The notes under the pieces: generated by a model
What the model was told of the DNA's origin: nothing
The model's database searches: none
The model's input: only the letters and a program-made list of their open reading frames with translations
Assembly (NCBI GenBank): GCA_030144725.1
Contig: JASKMD010000005.1
Span: forward strand, 2,287,476-2,351,475
Reading direction: 5' to 3'
Length of the DNA stretch: 64,000 nucleotides
Source: Haematococcus lacustris
Lineage: Eukaryota; Chlorophyta; Chlorophyceae; Chlamydomonadales; Haematococcaceae
Program-made: the position numbers and the translations under genes
Shown here: positions 43,813 to 54,505 of the stretch, one piece after another
Numbering within the stretch: the stretch's first letter is position 1
Layout: every line of letters starts with the position of its first letter

Positions 43813-46800
43813 CTAGCGAGAACCCGTGATGGCCGCCGCTGCTGCCTTCTGAGTTTCTATGAACTTCACAGCCGTGGCGCCGGCCATGTACAGGCCCACC
43901 AGCGGGATGGCCAGCAGCGCCTGCGTGGAGGAGGTACAGCAGCCATGTCTACACCTCCATGGCCACTAGGACTAGCAGGGCTCTGCGCCCACAATGCACA
44001 CAACTGCTTCCTAACATAGCAACGAGTGATGCATTAGGCACGTAATGCACCTGCATCAGGCAAGCAATGCACTTGCATCAGGCAGTGAGGCACTAGGTCA
44101 AGACTGGGTAGAGCAAGGTCGAGGCTGAGAGCTACGTCAAGAGCTAGGTTGGGGCTGGGCCAGGGAGTGGCAAAAGATTGTTCAGCAGGTGGGCAGAAAG
44201 GGAGCAGACCAGGCTCCTCCTATGTATGTGCTCCTGTATGTGCTGTATGTGCTGTATGTGCTGTATGTCCACCTATCAATGTGCTCCACCTGCAGTCTGT
44301 TGGCTGCTAGTGCACTGCAGACTTCCAACCCAGTTTGCAGTGGTGGTGGCGGCAGGTAGACTGTGAACTGAAATGAGTGCAAGGTCACACACCAGTTGCA
44401 CCAGGGCAGACTGATAGTCATGACGTTCTGAAGACCTCAGGCTGGTGGACAAGGATTAAGCGGGATGTGATGGGATGTGATGAGGTGAGATGGGATGGGC
44501 AGGATAGGACGAGCAGGGGCATGAAGCTGTGCATGGGTAGGATGTTTGCTCCATGTGCTGCATGTGTTTTTCACTATGAAGTGAGTCCCTGCTGGTAATG
44601 AACAAGGCCAAGCATCCACATCGAGCTCATGATCATGAGGGTGTGGGATCTATGATGGTGGCCACTCCATGCAAGAGTGGCCTTCCCGATCCCAGTGTAC
44701 CCTGCTTCCACACACCCAGAGCCAGTGATGCTGACATCCACAGGGACCCCCACAGCACCTGGGTGTCACACCATGCACCCGGGGAGGGTCAGGGACCACG
44801 ACAGCAGCAGGGGCAATGGGGGCTGGATTAGGCTGATGTGAGCAGCAGGGGGTCCATGGGGGTCAGTAGGGGTGCTGTGAGCAGCAGCAGCAGGTGGGTC
44901 AGGTGGGTCAGGTGGTTCAGGGGGTTCAGGGGGACAGAAGGTGGCTGACCTGTGTGAAGGGGTCTGTGGAGGGCGTGAGCACTGCTGCCACCACTGTGGA
45001 GCCCACCACCACATAGCGCCACTGGCTCAACATCTGCTCGCTGCTCACCAGGCCCAGCTGACCCAGCATCACCTGGACCACAGGCACCTGCACAGCCAGC
45101 AAGCAGGGCGGGCAGGGCACTGCTCCTGGCTGCTGACCAGCCTCAGGCAGGCAGCATAAAGCAGTCAACATGGCACTGAGCATATAGAGCAAGTTGCTAC
45201 TACTGCTGCCGCTAGTACTGCTGCCACTGCCGCTGCCGCTGTTGCCGCTGAGACGGTCACCGCCGTTGCTGATGCTGTTGGTGTGTTGAGCAGTACGCAG
45301 GGATGAGAGACTGAGCAGGTTCAGGGAGCCCGGCCAGAGTTCTGGTGTTGAGTTGAGTCGAGTCTGACCTCTACCTGGAAGGACAGGCCGGTTGAGAGCA
45401 TGAGGAGCAGCACAAATTCGAAGTACTGGTCGATGGACCACAGCGACTCCACAGCCCCATTTGCATAGTCCACGAAGAAATTGAGGGCGGCTGGGGTCAG
45501 CACCTCGTAGCTGAACAGCAGGCTGCGCAACAGGGCCAGGGTGGGAGATGGTCAGTGCTGCCCCGCACTGCATGCTGCTCCATGCATCTGGCACTGTGCC
45601 ACTAGGCATGGGATGCTGCCAGCGCAGGAAGGGAAGGCAGAGGAGGGGCAACTGGACCCCTCCCCTTCCCCCTGCCCCTCCCCCTCCCCACCCACCCCAA
45701 ATAGAACAGAATGGAGGAGCCAAACACCACGGGCGCCAGGAAGCGGCGCTCACTGCGTGTCAGGCCGGGCACCACATACGCGATGATTTCGTACAGCACT
45801 GTGGGGGCGGCCACCAGCAGGCCTGTGTAGCCAGCGGTCTGCAGGCAGGCAGGCCTGGCAAGGGGTTGGGTTCGGGTTAGGCTTAGGATAACCCTAACAC
45901 TGTGGCCAGCGGTCTGCAGGCAGGCAGGCCTGGCAAGCAGTGAGGGACACCGTGAACAATCTAGGTTGGCAGCATCTCCTGGCAGCTGGCTGCCCAGTGA
46001 GGGGCAGACTGGCTGGGGCTGGGCTGCAGTGAGCGAGGCAGGGGCAGGGGCTGAGGTGGCAGGGTCTACAGGCGTGCAGGACACGAGTAGCTAAAGTCTG
46101 GACTCCAGCTGTGAGGCTTGCGAGGCCACTGAGGCCACTGAGGCTGGGTGCCTCTGCCTAAGGCTAGCTGAGGCTGTGCAGGCTGACTCAGGCTCTGAGC
46201 TGTACCTGAGCTAGCTGGCTGTGTTAACATTAGCTTGGCTGCTGCAGCTTGCCCTGCTGAACTGTGGTAAGCCGAGGCTCGACACATAAGACATTTGAAC
46301 AACTCCTGGCAGCACTGGCCTGCAAAGGGTTAGAACTGCTGACCTGACCACTCCAATGCCAGGCCAACACCTGAGCTGGTCACTGGCTGACCTGGCCTGC
46401 ACCTTGCTGACGTCTGCTCCCACATAACAAGCAGTCTGCTCCATGCAGCCACCACCAGACATCCCTGCCCCTACTGCTTGGCGTCAGCACAGCAGCACCT
46501 TAAGCGTGGTGAAGAAAAACTCGCCCGGGGACAGCTGCAGGAATCGAACCCCGGCATCAGCCACCGGGGCCTCCAGGAATACCACCAGCTCCTTGGAAAA
46601 GCAGAAGCAGGCGCCAATGGCTGCGCTGGCAGCCAGCAACGCCACCAGCACACGCTCCCGCAGCTCCTCCAGATGGTCCCAGATTGGCAGCTCCAGGCTG
46701 TCTGGCATCTCTTCCTCATCGGGGAACAGGAACTGCTGCACCTGAGTTTTTTGAGGGGGGGGGGGTTGAACCGGGGACCTCTGCGCTGGCTCTCGCTCTG

Positions 46801-47367
46801 TTAGAGCCATGCTGCTGTAGGCCTGATCCACACGGGCTTGCAGGGCAGCTTGCTTGTCGAGAGCAGGCTGGGGTCCGGGGGGCGACGGGCTGACGGGGGG
46901 CCGAGGTTGTAAGGAAGAAGCAGGGATGAAGGGTTCTGCAATACGAGTAGGGGCAATTGAGGCAGGCAGGCTGGCATGAGCTGCGGTGCCATGCAACGTA
47001 GCCAGTGCTAGTGATAAGTCATTGAGCACCACGGAACACCGTGGCAGTCCTGCACCATCTTGTCACCCAACCTGTACCTGCTGTGGCTGCTGTTGCTGCT
47101 GTAGCTGGTCTGCCTGCATTGCCTACTCTGCCTGTTCTGCCTGCTGTGGCTGCTGTGGCTGCTGTGGCTGCTGTGGGCTGGTTTTCGCACACTACGTCGC
47201 GGAAGGGGCTTACCATGGCCCAGGTGACCCTGAAATATCCAGCACGACTAACCTGGAGCTTCATCCTTGCTGGCGGAACATGGAATGCGGCATCGCGTGA
47301 TGCACGGTGCTTGAGGGTGCACCGCAGTTCGCGAGAAACCTGCCTGGAGCCGTGAGGTTAGCTGCAT
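43813..47367 (-). CDS. TATC: Plastid twin-arginine translocase subunit TatC
   Basis: Six exons (47367-47253, 46935-46499, 45838-45696, 45522-45375, 45087-44950, 43920-43813) join in phase to 362 residues, typical for cpTatC. The N-terminus is a Ser/Arg/Ala-rich transit peptide ([16 protein letters not shown]). The conserved body begins [20 protein letters not shown] and includes [105 protein letters not shown] and [16 protein letters not shown], covering the family's six membrane helices. TatC sits in the thylakoid membrane, binds twin-arginine signal peptides together with Hcf106, and recruits Tha4 to export folded proteins on the proton gradient. The glutamates of the first stromal loop and N-terminal region are present. 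It is divergent from the TRM7 gene. Confidence 0.95.
46762..46809 (-). other. tRNA-like segment inside a TatC exon
   Basis: On the minus strand TGGCTCTAACAGAGCGAGAG resembles a tRNA A box and D arm, and GGTCCCCGGTTCAACC a T arm with B box, followed by a long C-run. It encodes the poorly conserved [18 protein letters not shown] linker between transit peptide and TatC core. It may be an exonised tRNA-derived sequence; chance cannot be excluded. Confidence 0.3.
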
Positions 47368-48058
47368 TTCGACAGAGCTCGGACGGCTGCTGGTGCGGGA
47401 GTGGTTCTCGCTGCATCCACGCAGCAACCACCACAACCGTGCCCAATAGTTGGTTAGTTTTGTTCGTGCGTAGCTTACGGTGATATGCGCCTCCCAATGC
47501 TCAACAGTCACTGAAGTAGGGAACAACAAATGAGGTGAGCCCGTCGCTGGCTTGCACTTCATGACTACGAGAACGCTTCCATTGTGCATATGGAAGCCAG
47601 TGGCTAAGAGCATCATCGGCCTTAAACACGCACATAACATGGCAGCAATGCTGAGCAAGCTGGAGCAGGAAGCCCACTCCAGGCCAGAGCATGCCACATT
47701 TCATGCCCACGTGGCAGCCTCTGGGGAGTAGGTGGTAGGCCGGCTGCTGAGCACGGGGGGCTCTTATGCCGCGCCCTTGCACCTGCGACTGTGACACAGA
47801 GTGTGCCACAGGGTGCCAGGCACGACCATGCACAGCATGGCTGCATGGAACCCTGTGGCCAGTAGCTGACCTTGACACCCCTCCCTCTCCCAGCGCCCAG
47901 GTCTTTGACACCACTCCCAACTGCCGTGGCCATGTCTCTGCCCTACACAATCATGAGGTGTGCTGTGAATACCTCAGGGCATGTCTGCTGCCAAGCTGTA
48001 GGATGCTGCTTGTGTTCCTGCCTTGAGTGTCTGCAGGTAGTCCCCCCAGTGTCTGGGG
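47368..48058. promoter_or_regulatory. Shared upstream region of divergent TatC and TRM7 genes
   Basis: The 691 bases between the two opposed start codons must hold both promoters and 5' UTRs. No TATA box or other motif was identified with confidence. Confidence 0.5.
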
Positions 48059-51000
48059 ATGGGTGGCAGCAGTCGGGACAAGCGCGATATCTACTACCGA
48101 AAGGCCAAGGAGGAGGGCTGGCGAGCCCGCAGCGCGTTCAAGCTGCTGCAGATAGATGAGGCGTTCGACATCTTCAAGGACGTGCGCCATGCAGTGGACT
48201 TGTGCTCCGCACCGGGCAGCTGGAGCCAGGTGAGATCCGCAACACGGAACCTGACTCAGCGCCCGCCCCCGCCCCCGCCCCCGCCCCCACCCCCGCCCCC
48301 GCCCCCACCCCGCCCCCCCCACCCTGTCATCTTCAGCTGCTGCCGTGCCCCCCAGGTGTTGAGCCGGCGGCTGTACCTTCCTGCCATCAAGGCAGGCAAC
48401 CCCCAGCCTCCTAAGATTGTGGCGGTGGACCTACAGCCTCAGGCCCCTATTGAGGGTGAGGGGGAGGGGCAGTCCAGACGTCCCAGTCTTTGCCTACTGT
48501 GCCAGGGTCTTGGTTATTAGTCATGTTTGGAGAGGGGGTTGAGAGATGAGGAGAAAGGCAGGGGGACAGGCGAGTAGGGGAGGGGTGTGCAGTGGCAGTT
48601 CACTGATAGCATGGTGTTCGTCTAGATAGAGCCACGCAGCATGCAAGGTAATGGGTGGCTAGTGTCTGTGAAGTGTGCATGTCTAGCTCATCACCCTCAG
48701 TGGTGAGAGCAGGCCACGCCCCCTGTATACGGCCGTGTCCCCCTTGAGCTCCTTTTTCTCTTGTTGTCTTCTTCTCCCTGTCATTATCGTCATGATCTAT
48801 TTCTCATTCTTAGCTCACACTCAGGCTGTAGGGTGACATCCCCCCCTCACGCCCTCCCCATTGCTCCTGCTGCTGCTCCTGCTGCTGCTCCAGCTGCTGC
48901 TGCTGCCCCTGCAGGCGTCACGCAACTGCAAGGGGACATCACCAGTGAAGCCACAGCCTCTCAGGTGCAAGCACTGACATGACTCCCGCCCCCCTGTGAG
49001 GACTCCCGTCTGTGCCTCCATCCATCATCTCCCTTCCCACCCTTCCTCCACCATCTCCCCCTCCCCCTCCCCCTGGCCCCCCCCCCCTCCCCCTGGCCCC
49101 TTCCACCCTCATGCCCACCCACTATGAGGGCGCAGGATGCTCAGCCATGAGGGCAAGGCCGGGAACAGCCACAGCAGAGAAAGGCCACTGGGGCACTGCC
49201 TGCCTCACCCAACCCCTCTTGTCTACTTGGCAAAAGCCATGGCCAGTACGCCCAGCAGCCTCAGGCACAACCAGCACTCACCTTGAGGGCTCACTGCCCC
49301 CTGCTCACTGCCCCATGCCCCTTGCCCCCTGCTTCTGCTTCCCTCATGCCCTCCCACCCTGCATGTTTAGGCAGGAGGGCAAGGCCGGGGGCAGGCCATT
49401 GGGGCAGCAGGGCTGTCAGGCAGGGGGTGCAGAGGCCAGGGGGATGCAGGGGCGCTGCTTGGGCTGGCTACGCCTCCAGCCCAAAGCGGTCAGCTGTCCT
49501 CGCTCATGCATGTGTGGCTTGACTATGTGTCACCAGGTCATCTCACACTTCAGTGGCCAGCATGCTGACCTGGTGGTTTGTGACGGAGCTCCAGATGTGA
49601 CAGGCTTGCATGACCTCGATGAGTGAGTGTGACCTAGGCGCCTAGGTTTGACTGACTCACAGGGAGCTGGCAAGCAGCTGGACAGCCAGGTGCTCCCCAG
49701 CAGCTTGTCTGACAGAGGGAGATGTGTGAGAGAGGAGAGGGGGGTTGGGTAGCAAGCCTGCGAAAGTGTTTGTCCCATATGAGCGTGTCACCTTTACCAC
49801 CCCTCTCACCTGTCACCCCACGGCCAGCTGCAGCCTGGGGGGCCAGCCCAGGTCAGGTCAAGCAAGCAAAAGTTTGAGAGGGGAAATACAAGGTGTGATG
49901 ATGTGTGAGTTAGCGTGGTGTGGTGTGCAACATCATCTTCGTTATGACCACCAGTAGCTGCCCCCCTCATCCCCATGGCATGGCATGGCATGTCATGCCT
50001 AGCCTAGACTTATCCCGGTGCTGTTTGGCTCTGCCAGCCTGGATCCAGCTTACCCCGCCCCCCCTCCCTCTCCCCCTGGGTGCTGCCCTGCCTGGCTGCC
50101 AGGTATGTTCAGGCCCAGCTGCTGCTGGCGGCGCTGACCATCACGGTGCATGTGCTGCGGCCAGGGGGGGTGTTTGTGGCCAAGATCTTCCGAGGTGACT
50201 GCATGCCAGGGTCAGGGGGGGATTGGGTGGGTGGGGTGGGGGTGCCTGGGGCAGGTGGGAGGGAGGGGGGGCCCTCCTCCACCCCCACCCTCACCCTGCC
50301 CCTACCCAGCCCTTTGTCAAAGCCTCACTATCAGGATGACTGGGCAGCTGGACCGCTGTTGAGGCATAGCTCTGGGGGTTGACCCCTCAGCTGACCCTGG
50401 TGACATGCGGCAGTGGTCTCAAAGCAGCTGCTTAGGAAGGGGGATGGCAGGCTGGGGGGTATGAGGAGGAGGGGGCCTTTCAGGGGCATTGGCTGTGGGT
50501 GCCTGAGGGGCAAGCTAAACAGTGAGGTGGGAGGTGGGGTGGGTGGGGTAGGGTGGGGAGGGTCGAGGCGGGTGGAATGTGCAGGGCTGAGGCAGGCTGG
50601 CTGGATCCTCAGCTGCCCTGTGCTGTGCTGGCCTGGCCTTGGATGGCTTGCGCAGGCAAGGACGTCAGCCTGCTGTACAGCCAGCTGCGGCTGCTGTGGC
50701 CTGAGGTGTATTGCTGCAAGCCCAAGGCGTCACGCAACAGTAGCATCGAGTCTTTCGTGGTTTGCAGGTCAGGCCCCTCCTTGCCCCTACATCTTCTGCC
50801 CACACACAGCCCTTCTCCCCGTGCCTCCCCCCTCCCCCCTCCCCCCTCCCCCCCTCCCCCCTCCCCCCTCCCCCCTCCCCCCTCCCCCCTCCCCCCTCCC
50901 CCCTCCCCCCTCCCCCCTCCCCCCTTCCCCCTCCCCCCTCCCCCCTCCCCCCGTCCTCACTGCTTCTGCAAGAACACCTGGCTGTCTGCAGGGGCTACTC

Positions 51001-52049
51001 CCCTCCACCAGGCTTTACCCCGGCGTGCTTACATGCGATGCTGGCGGGTGCTCAGGCCAGTATGGACGACACCATACAGGTGAGCAGGGGTGGAGGTCCT
51101 GTGGGGAAGGCAGGGTTTCAGGTATGGATCCACTGCCTCCCCTCCTGCCCTCGCTGCAGCTGGAGAGGGTGACTGGCATCAAGGGTAATCTTCCCTCCAT
51201 TGTTTTTTCTTGTTTGAATATTCACCAGTTACCTTGTGTTGCAGCCTCTTCCCCCGGGGAGGTGGCTCGTTTGCACCAAAGCCCTTCCCTCCCAAGCCCT
51301 TTCCTCCCAAGCCCTCTCCTCCTCTGTGCAGCAATCACTAGAACCTGGTTGGCAGTTGACAGTTGGCATCAATTAGCTAGCGGTTGGCATCAAGCTGTGG
51401 AAGGTCAACATGGGGGCCGTTAAACGGCACAGGTGTAGGCCATGCAGGTTGTAGCCGGGCTGCGCCACTGCAGGGTGGGATGGCCTAGGTAAGGTATTTG
51501 TGGGTGCTGCTCTTTGATGCAGCAGTGGCTGCTATGGTGTTGGAGGCTACAATGACATGCAGCTTGCCCTCTCCTACGGCTCCTTGCTGCTAGGTCTCGT
51601 CAGCCCGAATACCAGTTATTGGACTTGACGTTCATCTTGATCTGGGGTACACCCTGTCTAAGCAGGCCTACTGCTCTTGTTGTCCCTACTGCCTTGACAT
51701 ATGCTGACTGTGCCCCCCCTCTCACCCCTGCTTCCCCTGCTGCTGCTATTCTTACTACATGTTGTGCATATGGAGGTGTCACGTGTGCGTTGCACGATGT
51801 CGTACAACAATAGTTTTGTGTGTCCCTTGCGCCCAGGCATGTGAGTTTGCAGCCCGTGCTGTGCCTTTCCTCGCGTGCGGCGACCTCAGCGGCTGGGACT
51901 CGGACGCAAACTATGAGCTGAACCTGGACCTATCCGCTCCACCACACAACCTCGATGCTCTGGAGCAGCAACAACAACAAGAACGACCGGAAGGGGAGCA
52001 GCAGCTGGAACAACTACAGCATCGACAAGAAGAGGAGCCGCACTCATGA
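48059..52049 (+). CDS. TRM7: tRNA (32/34) 2'-O-ribose methyltransferase, TRM7/FTSJ1 family
   Basis: Eight exons (48059-48229, 48356-48455, 48915-48964, 49537-49622, 50103-50194, 50656-50767, 50992-51079, 51837-52049) join in phase to 303 residues, the size of yeast Trm7. The start [20 protein letters not shown] is family-typical. The SAM-binding motif is [13 protein letters not shown]. The catalytic K-D-K-E set is present: Lys of ARSAFKLL, Asp of [12 protein letters not shown], Lys of VFVAKIFRG and Glu of [22 protein letters not shown] near the C-terminus is the eukaryotic FTSJ1/Trm7 signature that separates it from rRNA methyltransferases. The enzyme methylates positions 32 and 34 of the tRNA anticodon loop with the partners Trm732 and Trm734. 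The Gln/Glu-rich C-terminal 35 residues are not conserved. One intron holds a (CCCCCCT)n array. Confidence 0.95.
50825..50952. repeat. (CCCCCCT)n heptamer array in a TRM7 intron
   Basis: About eighteen C6T units lie between exons 6 and 7, ending about 40 bases before the acceptor. A strongly pyrimidine-rich strand may act as an extended polypyrimidine tract. Confidence 0.9.
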
Positions 52050-52155
52050 TGAAAGTAGCTGCAACAAGAAGAGGAGCTACAAGTGCGATGTTTGGGTGGG
52101 GCGATGTGACTAGTTGTGTTGGTTGTGGCGTTTGGCGATGCGTGGCATCTCTAAC

Positions 52156-52195
52156 TCAGGCGCTCCCAACATGGGGTTGGCAACATGCATGCAAA
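52156..52195 (+). repeat. Solo transposon end related to the 1069-3077 element
   Basis: TCAGGCGCTCCCAACATGGG continues as GTTGGCAACATGCATGCA, matching 1069-1107 with few differences. No inverted partner is found downstream, so this is a truncated or solo terminus. Confidence 0.7.
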
Positions 52196-52213
52196 TGCTC
52201 CAAGCTACTAACG

Positions 52214-53263
52214 GTGCGTTTCCAATAGGCTGCATGGGAGGTGGGAGCTGGGAGCGGAGCCGCATGGGCCCATGCACCGATTTGGTGTTTCCATTGCGCT
52301 AAGTCTGGGAGCTTGGAGCTGCATGGACCCTTTTGGCTGCATTTTTACAAGTTTGCAACACGACTCTTGGTGGGATGGTGCTTTGCAAGGCTATGATCTC
52401 TGCCTATTGCAGGTTGTGGTGCAATTCTGCTTGGACCAGGTGGCTGCAGTTTGCAGGACTGGTGACAACAAGTTCGCTCTTCTCCCGTTAGCTGGGGTGG
52501 TGGCGAGGATGAAGGTGGCAAGCAGAGTAGCAAGTAGTGTAGCAAGTAGCAAGTAGCGTAGCAACCAGAGTAGCAAGTAGTAGATGTGCACGGCAAGCTA
52601 AGCTAATCTCCGCGGGCGAAGCAAGTCAGCTGTACAAGCCGCGCAAGCGGGACTAGCTAAACATTCTCCGCGTTAAACATTCTCCGCAAAGCGGGCAAAG
52701 CAAGCGCAGCAGGTGCAGGTAAGCAGCAGGTGCAGGCAAGCAGCAACTTTGCAGGCAAGCAGCAACTTTGCAGGCAGGACTGCACACTAGCGGTCAGCTC
52801 AGCGGTTTAGAAGTTGAAGGTTGCTCCGCAATGTTGAGGTTGCGATAGAACTGCGGAGGAGGGCCTTGTGCGGTTGTCTCCTCAGCGATGTTGCCAGTGG
52901 ACCAGGCGCAGGCACAGGCGCGCAGAGCAGCGCAGAGCATAGCAGAGCAGAGCTCGCAAAAACATCAAATTTGAAATGCAGCTCCAAGCGCCCCATGTCC
53001 TCCGCGCCTGGCTCCACTGAGCTCCAAGCATGGGATCCATTGGAGCCAGGAGGCCCTTTTGGGAGAACATGCGCAAGGCATGCTGTCTGCATGCCTAGCT
53101 CCCATCTCCAAGCATTGGAAACGGGAGCGCGGAGGAGGCGCATGGAGGCCGCATGCACCGTGTTTGGCTCGAGCTCCCAGCTCCCAGCTCCCGCTCCAAC
53201 GCCTCCATGCAAAAAAGTGCCATGCAGCTCCCAGCTCCCAACTCCCACGCATTGGAAACGCAC
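52214..53263. mobile_element. Putative non-autonomous element bounded by GTGCGTTTCCAAT
   Basis: GTGCGTTTCCAAT at 52214-52226 is repeated in inverted orientation at 53251-53263, each followed inward by GGGAG(C/T)TGGGAGCTG-type purine-rich words. A further ATTGGAAACG lies at about 53114-53123. The interior (52230-53240) encodes no recognised protein. No clear target duplication is visible, so the element call is provisional. Confidence 0.4.
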
Positions 53264-53330
53264 TGTAAACAAGCTCACGAGACATGCGGTAGAAGCAGCC
53301 CACACCATTGCCAAAACAGGTCACCCCCGC
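53264..53330 (+). pseudogene. 3'-terminal scrap of the Dualen-type retrotransposon
   Basis: The frame reads NKLTRHAVEAAHTIAKTG, closely matching the last coding residues of the large retrotransposon (KLTRHAVETAHSIAKTS near 61260). Similarity is lost after about 60 bases. It is a heavily 5'-truncated copy of the same family in the same orientation, about 1.2 kb before the long copy. Confidence 0.7.
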
Positions 53331-53345
53331 CATGGGCCCCGCAAA

Positions 53346-54505
53346 TGTGAGACGGTCTGGGGCGCGAATCTCCGTGTAGCTCGTGACAAAGTTTTGACGC
53401 AGTCGGGTGTAACAGGCGTATGCGGCACCCAGCAGCCGCAAAACACTAGCTCAGATCGGCGCCCGCCCAAACCTGACCTGTGCCTTCCGCTCCTAAAAGA
53501 CTCACGCACATCATAAGGCGAGGCTAGCAATCCTTCTACGCACGCCGTAAGCCAACGGCACAAGTGCAGTACGCCTGCTTGCATGTCAGTGCATGGAGCA
53601 AATAATTCGTGAATATGCGCACAAGTCAGCCAGCTGGCACCCCTTACCTCACTGACGTTGCGGCATGACTCTATGCAAATGTAAGCTGCCTTATGACAGC
53701 GCTACATCATCACTTGGCAATATGTTGTCGGGATGGCTCGGGATGGCTCTGGCTTTCAGTGTTGCCTTTCCGTGGTGCCTCAACCCTCTTCCTCAACTTC
53801 AGCAGGCACATGTCACGCACTGGTCGCACCTCCTTGCTATAGCTAAAACTCACCACGGGACTGCTAAGCACTTTGCCTTGCTGCCTATGCCCCATGGTAC
53901 CAAATCAGGCTGGGCTGGGCTGGGCTGGGCGGGCTAAGCTAGGCTGGGCTGGGGTGGGCTGGGCTAGGCTAGGCTAGGCTGGGCTGGGGTGGGCTGGGCT
54001 GGGGTGGGCTGGGCTAGGCTAGGCTGGGGTGGGGTGGGGTGGGCTGGGGTGGGCTAGATTTAAGGGGGGAGGGGGGGGGTACCCTAACAACAAGGTGACA
54101 CAACACAACAACACACAACACAACACAACAACAACGTCCAGCTCCATGTCATGCCTTGCTGACTCTTTGCTACCTCCTGTAACGGCGAGCCTCGAGCGAC
54201 ACCGTTCCCCTTTGCCCGCGACACCTGTGTACTGCCTATGGCGGGCGCAGGTGGGCGCATTACTTTTACCGAGTGAGTAGGGCAGGTTAAAGCCTAGCAG
54301 CGCAAGCTGTGAGGATAACTGGTTCGATTCCAGGGGGCCCCGTTCTAAGCCCTAGCCCTCTCACGAGGTACTCTGTAACTCCGCTCCATGGCAGTTTCTT
54401 CGCAGTCACACGCTAGACGATTGCTCGGCTTATAGCGTGGTTCCGCACGTTACAGATGGTTTCCGACCAGACTAGCGTCTGACTGAGAAGTCTGTCCCTC
54501 AACAT
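53346..54505. other. Non-coding region before the retrotransposon
   Basis: No gene recognised. It includes the GGGCT-rich array and, at about 54280-54345, a segment with GGTTCGATTCC (perfect B box) preceded by a GCAGGTTAAAGC D-arm-like piece, which does not fold as a full tRNA. Confidence 0.5.
53908..54055. repeat. Degenerate GGGCT pentamer array
   Basis: Roughly thirty units of GGGCT with GGGGT and AGGCT variants. Longer blocks such as GGGCTGGGCTAGGCTAGGCT recur, showing secondary duplication of groups of units. Confidence 0.85.

Noticed and set aside
46530..46560. B-box-like GGGTTCGATTCC on the minus strand in TatC
   Set aside because: It encodes the conserved TatC residues GVRFLQL, so sequence is explained by protein conservation.
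54280..54345. Possible tRNA gene with GGTTCGATTCC
   Set aside because: B box present, but no acceptor-stem pairing and no convincing anticodon arm.
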